Origin: Nostocales cyanobacterium LEGE 12452
Lineage (GTDB): Bacteria; Cyanobacteriota; Cyanobacteriia; Cyanobacteriales; Nostocaceae
Direction of reading: 5' to 3'
DNA: 50,556 nucleotides
Assembly (NCBI GenBank): GCA_015206945.1
Contig: JADEXV010000021.1
Coordinates: 1 to 50,556 of the forward strand
The position numbers and the translations under genes were made by a program. Under the pieces are notes generated by a model. It had not been told where the DNA came from. It saw nothing but the letters and a program-made list of their open reading frames with translations, and ran no database searches. Below, one piece after another: positions 45,928-50,556 of this stretch (position 1 is the first letter of the stretch; every line of letters begins with the position of its first letter).

Positions 45928-46899
45928 TTAGCCTCTGTGCACAATACGCTGCTGAAAAAGCACGACCAAAAGTAAGAAGCCACCACGGAGTACGAGCTGC
46001 CACCAAGGAGTAATGGTTCCTTCAAGATTTAAAAGGTTGTACATCATTCCTAATAAAAGTACACCGACTAGCGTCGGAAATACGCTCCCCTGACCCCCTG
46101 CGAGAAACGTTCCTCCCATGACGGTGGCGGCGATCGCATCCGTCTCCCAGCCAAAGGCAGCCACAGGCTGACCCGCCCCTAGACGACCTGCGAGAATAAT
46201 ACCAGCAAGGCCTGAAAGTAACCCGCTAAATGTGTAGACTGCTAGCTTTACTCGGTTTGGGTTCACGCCCATGAGTCGGGAGGCTTCCTCGTTGTTGCCA
46301 ATAGCGAATATGTGCAAACCTAATCGGCTTCTGTGCAGCATAAACCAAGCCGCAAAATATAAGAGTCCAACTATCAGCACGGGTACAGGAACCCAACCAA
46401 TGAACCCCCTACCCAGCCAAACAAGTCCCGATGCTGCTGAAGGTACGGCGATCGACCTCTCCTCGGTGATGCTCAACGCTAGCCCCCGTGCAGCACTGGC
46501 AGTGAATAAGGTAACAACGAACGGCTGAAGCCGCGCGCGAGACACCAAAAGACCATTGACCACACCCAGCAACGTGGTGCTAGCAATGCCGGTGATGATC
46601 GCCACAAAGCTTCCTTGTTCAGCAAGCATTGCTGCGACGACACCGCCCAAAGCAACCAGGGAACCCACGGACAGATCGATTCCTCCACTCAGAATCACGA
46701 CAGTCATGCCCAGCGCGACGATCGCCAGCATACTGTTCTGTCGCATGATGTTCATGAGATTAACAGGTGTCAGGAACGTTTCATAACGAAAGGATGCAAA
46801 AACAGCCAAACTAAGGAGTATGAGCAGCACGCTCTGGGAGGTGATGAGCTTGCCAAGATGCCGCATACTTGCAAGCGCAAGAGACTTTGTGGCAGCCAT
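45928..46899 (-). CDS. Sugar ABC transporter permease (RbsC/YtfT-like)
   Basis: A 323-residue carbohydrate-uptake-2 family permease with about eight to ten membrane segments. Family signatures are visible: ALGMTVVILSGGIDLSVGS near residue 62 onward, LQPFVVTLFTASAARGLAL, and the conserved loop GNNEEASRLMGVNPNRVKL. It would form the homodimeric channel of a sugar importer. A good GGAGG lies about 10 bp upstream. The binding-protein gene precedes it by 180 bp on the same strand, but the usual ATPase gene is absent. The GC content looks higher than in the flanks, which suggests transfer. Confidence 0.9.
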   Translation of the reverse strand: MAATKSLALASMRHLGKLITSQSVLLILLSLAVFASFRYETFLTPVNLMNIMRQNSMLAIVALGMTVVILSGGIDLSVGSLVALGGVVAAMLAEQGSFVAIITGIASTTLLGVVNGLLVSRARLQPFVVTLFTASAARGLALSITEERSIAVPSAASGLVWLGRGFIGWVPVPVLIVGLLYFAAWFMLHRSRLGLHIFAIGNNEEASRLMGVNPNRVKLAVYTFSGLLSGLAGIILAGRLGAGQPVAAFGWETDAIAATVMGGTFLAGGQGSVFPTLVGVLLLGMMYNLLNLEGTITPWWQLVLRGGFLLLVVLFQQRIVHRG

Positions 46900-47079
46900 G
46901 ACGCGTTAAACCTCCTTAGTAATGTTTTTTGTCCATCGTGGAAGCTCAGGATAGTTCCAGGTTATCTTTTTTCTATTTTAGGGTGAGAACTACCTAGTAC
47001 AGCACGGCGTAAATAAACCACCCATTCCAAATCAACAAAACTCTTACGCTAGATTCCTTTTGACTTCCGCCTTGCGGTA

Positions 47080-48036
47080 CTAGTATGCTTCATCTACGAA
47101 ATCCTTGGCGTTGGTCACGTCGAAGAGTCTGTCTTTAAGAATAATCCGAGGAGGAATTTTCTTGCCAGCAAAATACTCTTCCATCGTGGCAAAAACAAGT
47201 GGGCCAAAACGCGGGTTCGACTCGACACTAACACCAAGCTCACCACGGATTATCGCCTCAAGTGCGGCTTTCTGACCATCAATTGAACCGACCATCACAT
47301 CTTTACCAGGCTTCATACCTGCGGATTTGAGAGCCTGGATAGCGCCTAGGGCCATTTCGTCGTTGTGAGCATACACTGCGGTAATGTCGGAACCTTTAGC
47401 CTGGATGATGTTTTCCATTACACGCTGGGCCGCAGCCCGCGAAAAATCCGCCGTCTGTGTGGCGATGATTTTCATCTTGGGATAATCGGCGATCGCATTA
47501 CGAAAGCCCTTAGCCCGATCGATTGCGACCGATGAACCAGCTGTTCCGGTAAGTTCCACGATGGATGCCTTACCATTGCTTGCCTTAGTCAGCCATTCGC
47601 CAACGCGGCGGCCTTGCGTGATAAAATCCGACCCAAGAAAGCTGACGAAATGTTCGCCTGGTTTTCCTGCCGCTTCACGGTCGATGAGAAAAACCGGTAT
47701 TTTTGCCGCTCTCGCTGCTTCGAGTGCGGGCGTAAGACCCTCATACTCACGTGGTGCAAGAAATATCACATCAACTTGTCGTGCGATTAGATCCTCAATG
47801 TCGGCAAATTGCTTCGATGTCTGTCCCTGGGCATCCGTCATCAAAAAATCATAAGTTTGCTTACGCTTGGCGGCCTCTTCCTTAATGCTGTTCGTTTCGG
47901 CAATGCGCCACGGTCCGATGTTCTCCGTCTGCGAAAATCCGACAATTTTTTTTGTTTTTTCGCGTATACAGCCAGACAGCGAGAAAGCCGAAACAGTAAT
48001 CACAACGTAGGCGCTAAATACCAAGAACTTTGGCAT
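47080..48036 (-). CDS. Sugar-binding lipoprotein of an ABC importer (YtfQ-like)
   Basis: A 318-residue periplasmic binding protein, type I fold. A signal segment ends in LSGC (Cys23), a lipobox. The mature part has VGFSQTENIGPWRIAETN, IFLAPREYEGLTPALEAARA, VAIDRAKGFRNAI, VYAHNDEMALGAIQAL and GSIDGQKAALEAI, closely following YtfQ, the galactofuranose-binding protein of enterobacteria. Sugar specificity is not proven. The start at 48036 is preferred because GGAG lies 8 bp upstream and it begins the signal; 48081 would add 15 residues including CFGC. It is transcribed before the permease. Confidence 0.9.
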   Translation of the reverse strand: MPKFLVFSAYVVITVSAFSLSGCIREKTKKIVGFSQTENIGPWRIAETNSIKEEAAKRKQTYDFLMTDAQGQTSKQFADIEDLIARQVDVIFLAPREYEGLTPALEAARAAKIPVFLIDREAAGKPGEHFVSFLGSDFITQGRRVGEWLTKASNGKASIVELTGTAGSSVAIDRAKGFRNAIADYPKMKIIATQTADFSRAAAQRVMENIIQAKGSDITAVYAHNDEMALGAIQALKSAGMKPGKDVMVGSIDGQKAALEAIIRGELGVSVESNPRFGPLVFATMEEYFAGKKIPPRIILKDRLFDVTNAKDFVDEAY

Positions 48037-48090
48037 ATAAGCTCCGATACCTGAGCATCCAAAACAGGTTTTATTCTTCATAACCCAATC

Positions 48091-48306
48091 ATGTCTGAAC
48101 GCTACATTGAGCTTATCTCAGATTTTGCCGACATCACAGAAGTATTGCCTAAAGTATAAATTACCATTTAGAAGAGAAATGATGGCTTCATAACGTGGGT
48201 CGCGGAAGTAGCTTTTTATAAGGAATTAAGCCCGCAAATGTATAAGTTACCAGCTCTGCTAATGGCTTATTCCTATTCATCAGCCAGATTAATAACTTAT
48301 TTATAA
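48091..48306 (+). pseudogene. Unidentified gene relic
   Basis: One plus-strand frame reads MSERYIELISDFADITEVLPKV to a TAA at 48157, then ITI and a TAG at 48169, then KRNDGFITWVAEVAFYKEL and LPALLMAYSYSSARLITYL to a TAA at 48304. Three stretches in one frame with protein-like composition, interrupted by two stops, suggest a decayed gene. I do not recognise the family. It lies in the 702-bp gap between the binding-protein gene and the MFS gene. Confidence 0.4.
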
Positions 48307-48323
48307 ATGAGAATTTCCTCACC

Positions 48324-48609
48324 AGCGATTTAAAAGCAACCGCTAGTTCTGCGGAGGCGACCTTTGAACCAGAAAATCCAGCTTCAGCAACGATTACGGT
48401 TACTGTTGAAGTGAAGGAATTGAGCAATGAGGAACTGCGCGATCGCCTTCAGCTAGAGCGCCGTGTGGAAAGAGCGTTTTTTGAGGCAGGGAAAGCTTTG
48501 ACGGAACTGCGCAATGGGCTACGCCGTAGGCGATCGCAGGCTGTATCGCTCCACACACAAAACCTTTGAAGATTAGTGCCGCGATCGCTTTGGGCATAGC
48601 CGTCAAAAA
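48324..48609 (+). pseudogene. Relic of a Nostoc plasmid/phage-type protein broken by a palindrome
   Basis: The frame reads SDLKATASSAEATFEPENPA, TVTVEVKELSNEELRDRLQ and LERRVERAFFEAGKALTELR. At 48512 a 19-bp insert shifts the frame by one; after it RLYRSTHKTFED continues in the new frame, then a TAG (48574) and CRDRFGHSRQK. The parts join into the known pattern ELRDRRLYRSTHKTFEEYCRDRFG, a family common on cyanobacterial plasmids and mobile regions. No start codon with ribosome site is evident and the C-terminus is lost. Confidence 0.75.
48512..48530. repeat. 19-bp palindromic-element insertion
   Basis: CAATGGGCTACGCCGTAGG interrupts what would otherwise read CTGCGCGATCGCAGGCTG, splitting a HIP1 site and shifting the frame by one. 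The GGGCTACGCC core matches the elements at 25302 and, less closely, 8737 and 50371. Confidence 0.7.
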
Positions 48610-48738
48610 TCAAAATTTACGCCTAATGTGAATTAGAAAAAGGGCGGGAGAAGTAAGGGGTGTGTTAGTGACAGGTGTATGAGCCTATAACACGCTAGCG
48701 CATTCGGATTAGGATTATGAATTAATATCAAATGTTTA

Positions 48739-50022
48739 CTACTCAGGCAAAACATTAACTGAATCGTTACTAAAATTTTGTTCAAGATAGCGTGGATTGC
48801 TTACTCCCACTTGCAAAAGCAGTGCTGTAACTAATGCACCGATAGCTGCTACCAAGAAGGTAGTTTTATAGTCAATATTCTCCACTATCCATCCACCTAG
48901 TAGAGGAGCAAGGATGCTGGCAGGGGCAATAAGGGTATTACCAAGACCTATATAGGCTGGTCGTTGGTGTTGGTTTCCAAACTCTAAGGTCATTACCGCA
49001 GCAATATTTTGCAGAGCTATCATACCTATTCCCTCTCCTATAAATACCAAGTAAAACCAGTTAGCATTTGATGCTAAACAAGCTAAAACCGAACTGAACG
49101 CACAGGCTACACAACCAATTTGTAGAATCAACTTGCAACCGATGCGATCGCCTAACCAACCCAAAACTAATCCAGCAATAGTTTGTGTGACCATCAATAG
49201 AGTCGTGATGAACCCAATAGATGCTTCTCCCATCCCATATTGATGTACGGCATAGAGTGTATAGAAGGGAAGTGGCATCAGTGCTAACTGTGAGATCATA
49301 CGTGCGATCACAAAGCAACGGAAATTCTCATCACAACGGAGAATCACAATCAGACTGTCCCAAAATTCACGTCTACTTTCAAAGGCTGATGGTGTGATGC
49401 TTACTGGCTCTCGCGTCCTAGACATAAAAAACCAAGATAGAGCCATTGCCAAACTGGCACACAAAAAACACAGAGCAAAGTTAAATGGTTGAGCAATTTC
49501 CTTAAGCAGTAAACCAGCGATCGCAGCACCACAAACACTCATCAGATTACCAGATGCTGATAAAGTACCGTAAAAAATACCAAGCTTTTTGGAGGGAACA
49601 ATTTTAGCAACCATACTTTGCCAAGCAGTAGCGCTAAACCCACCGCCTAGCCCTTGCCAAATGAGTATGGCAAATGTCAACAGTAAGATAGTTTGGTGAT
49701 TGAATTTTAGTTCTAACAAAGCCACCAGTGCTAATCCTAAAAATGGAAGCTTCTGATGAATTGTCAATAACATTACAGTTGGTTTGTAACACTGTAGACG
49801 AGCTACTTTACTAGCTGTTAATAGCTGAGGTAGTTGCCAGCCTAAGCGTGGAATAGCTGGGATCAGACCGATGAGTAACGCAGAATCCGTAAGAGTACTA
49901 ACAAATAGAGGAAGAATCGTGAAAAATGAAGCAAAACCACTCCCGAAACCAAAAAATCCACTTTCAATAACATTGACAGTAAAATTATGGCGAAGGTTTT
50001 TTTGAATTTCAGAATTAAGCAT
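48739..50022 (-). CDS. Major facilitator superfamily transporter
   Basis: A 427-residue protein with about 12 hydrophobic segments. The loop 2-3 and 8-9 motifs of MFS proteins are recognisable as IPAIPRLGWQLPQLL and LVLGWLGDRIGCKL (G-x3-D-R-x-G). The N-terminal part FTVNVIESGFFGFGSGFASFF and the C-terminal WIVENIDYKTTFLVAAIGAL are ordinary for the family. Substrate is unknown. The gene stands alone on the minus strand at the edge of the accessory segment; base composition looks like the host's. Confidence 0.88.
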   Translation of the reverse strand: MLNSEIQKNLRHNFTVNVIESGFFGFGSGFASFFTILPLFVSTLTDSALLIGLIPAIPRLGWQLPQLLTASKVARLQCYKPTVMLLTIHQKLPFLGLALVALLELKFNHQTILLLTFAILIWQGLGGGFSATAWQSMVAKIVPSKKLGIFYGTLSASGNLMSVCGAAIAGLLLKEIAQPFNFALCFLCASLAMALSWFFMSRTREPVSITPSAFESRREFWDSLIVILRCDENFRCFVIARMISQLALMPLPFYTLYAVHQYGMGEASIGFITTLLMVTQTIAGLVLGWLGDRIGCKLILQIGCVACAFSSVLACLASNANWFYLVFIGEGIGMIALQNIAAVMTLEFGNQHQRPAYIGLGNTLIAPASILAPLLGGWIVENIDYKTTFLVAAIGALVTALLLQVGVSNPRYLEQNFSNDSVNVLPE

Positions 50023-50370
50023 TTTTATAGATATTACAAGTTTGGTGATTTATTCTGTTTTGGGGAAACTCAGGCTGCATTTTAAACAGGTTTATCTGCT
50101 TTTTGTAGATACTTAGAAATCACCTAAGTACCCACAAAAATCTGAGTTCCATAAATTGTTCCCAAATGTTGTACTTAAATCACCGTTGAAAAATATTTTT
50201 GTAAAATATCCCAATTTTTGATGGTGAGCCTTACTGCAAAGGAGTTTGGGTCAGTGGCAAGTGTAGGTTAGCTTTGAAGTTGTACGTCTGTGGTGCGTGA
50301 TTGGCAAGCAGTGTAGATTATGCCAAAGCTCACGCCTATTAATCATAGAGATTGACTTGACAATAAAATA

Positions 50371-50405
50371 GCGAAAGTATAGGCGTAGTTCGTTGTAGAC
50401 ATCGC
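50371..50405. repeat. Dispersed GCGA...ATCGC palindrome-family element
   Basis: GCGAAAGTATAGGCGTAGTTCG then TTGTAGACATCGC, a decayed copy of the element at 25302. The gap 50023-50556 otherwise shows GGACTTACGCATTGACAAAATAAC at 50433-50456 (a phrase common in Nostoc intergenic repeats; shown in two parts in that region) and no gene I can support up to the window end. Confidence 0.55.
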
Positions 50406-50556
50406 CCAAAAGGTGTTGATAAAGGTTGATAGGACTTACGCATTGACAAAATAACAAAATAGTGAATTCATAAATAGGGGTCGTCTACTTTCTAGGTATC
50501 GGACAATTAGAGAAATTACTAAACCATCCACAGGACAATGCAATCTAGACCTCTAC

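Noticed and set aside
50251..50457. 68-residue minus-strand frame at the window end
   Set aside because: It overlaps a dispersed palindrome and intergenic repeat phrases and has no recognisable motif.

Overview
The window reads as chromosome of a filamentous, probably heterocystous cyanobacterium close to Nostoc/Anabaena. The evidence is the very frequent HIP1 octamer GCGATCGC, many heptanucleotide tandem arrays between genes (AACTCCT, CACTCAG, GTCATTG, TGAGTGC types), short palindromic elements with a GGGCTACGCC core, and cyanobacterial marker genes: crtO ketolase, sqdB/sqdX sulfolipid genes, plastid-conserved ycf46 and ycf35, and the lpxC-fabZ-lpxA-lpxB cluster next to an omp85-type bamA with a proline-rich linker. 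No rRNA, tRNA or CRISPR array was recognised.

Layout. 0.5-4.6 kb: a CYP110-like cytochrome P450, a DUF2993 protein and the carotenoid ketolase CrtO. 4.6-9.7 kb: an RTX-tailed serine protease (minus strand), an IS4-like transposase relic, a TPR lipoprotein, an RfbD-like SDR and a PEP-CTERM protein. 10.0-16.5 kb: a Tat-type PhoD phosphatase, then the glycine cleavage genes gcvT-gcvH-gcvP on the minus strand. 16.8-23.1 kb: a pentapeptide-repeat exported protein, a TPR protein carrying the tail of an NB-ARC/STAND module but no P-loop, two adjacent FHA proteins (one fused to a dinucleotide-binding oxidoreductase, one with a zinc ribbon) and endonuclease V. 23.3-26.8 kb: two conserved cyanobacterial proteins of unknown function with look-alike leaders, a Tat-like aldo/keto reductase and a DUF6887 protein. 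26.8-35.6 kb (minus strand, transcribed purC to the methyltransferase): purC, bamA, lpxC, fabZ, lpxA, lpxB and a 5-cytosine DNA methyltransferase whose start overlaps the lpxB stop. 36.2-42.5 kb: a small DUF7219 protein, a GAF-GAF-PAS class III adenylate cyclase, sqdX, sqdB and a lipoprotein. 43.2-45.7 kb: RHH/CxxC protein, Ycf46 AAA+ ATPase and Ycf35, closed by tandem terminators. 45.9-50.6 kb: an accessory-looking segment with a sugar ABC permease and binding protein lacking an ATPase gene, at least two gene relics and an MFS transporter.

Functionally most of the window is housekeeping: outer-membrane biogenesis (Lpx, BamA), thylakoid lipid synthesis (SqdB, SqdX), photorespiratory glycine breakdown (GcvTHP), carotenoid oxidation and cAMP signalling. 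The most interesting material is the genome plasticity. Heptamer arrays touch or supply start and stop codons and sit inside one reading frame. A 19-bp palindromic insertion breaks a gene relic at 48.5 kb. A previously unmarked FHA-domain pseudogene can be read at 42.8 kb. The FHA-oxidoreductase plus FHA-zinc-ribbon pair and the RHH-Ycf46-Ycf35 group are the best candidates for poorly described functional systems. All family names come from motif recognition by eye; no database search was run.
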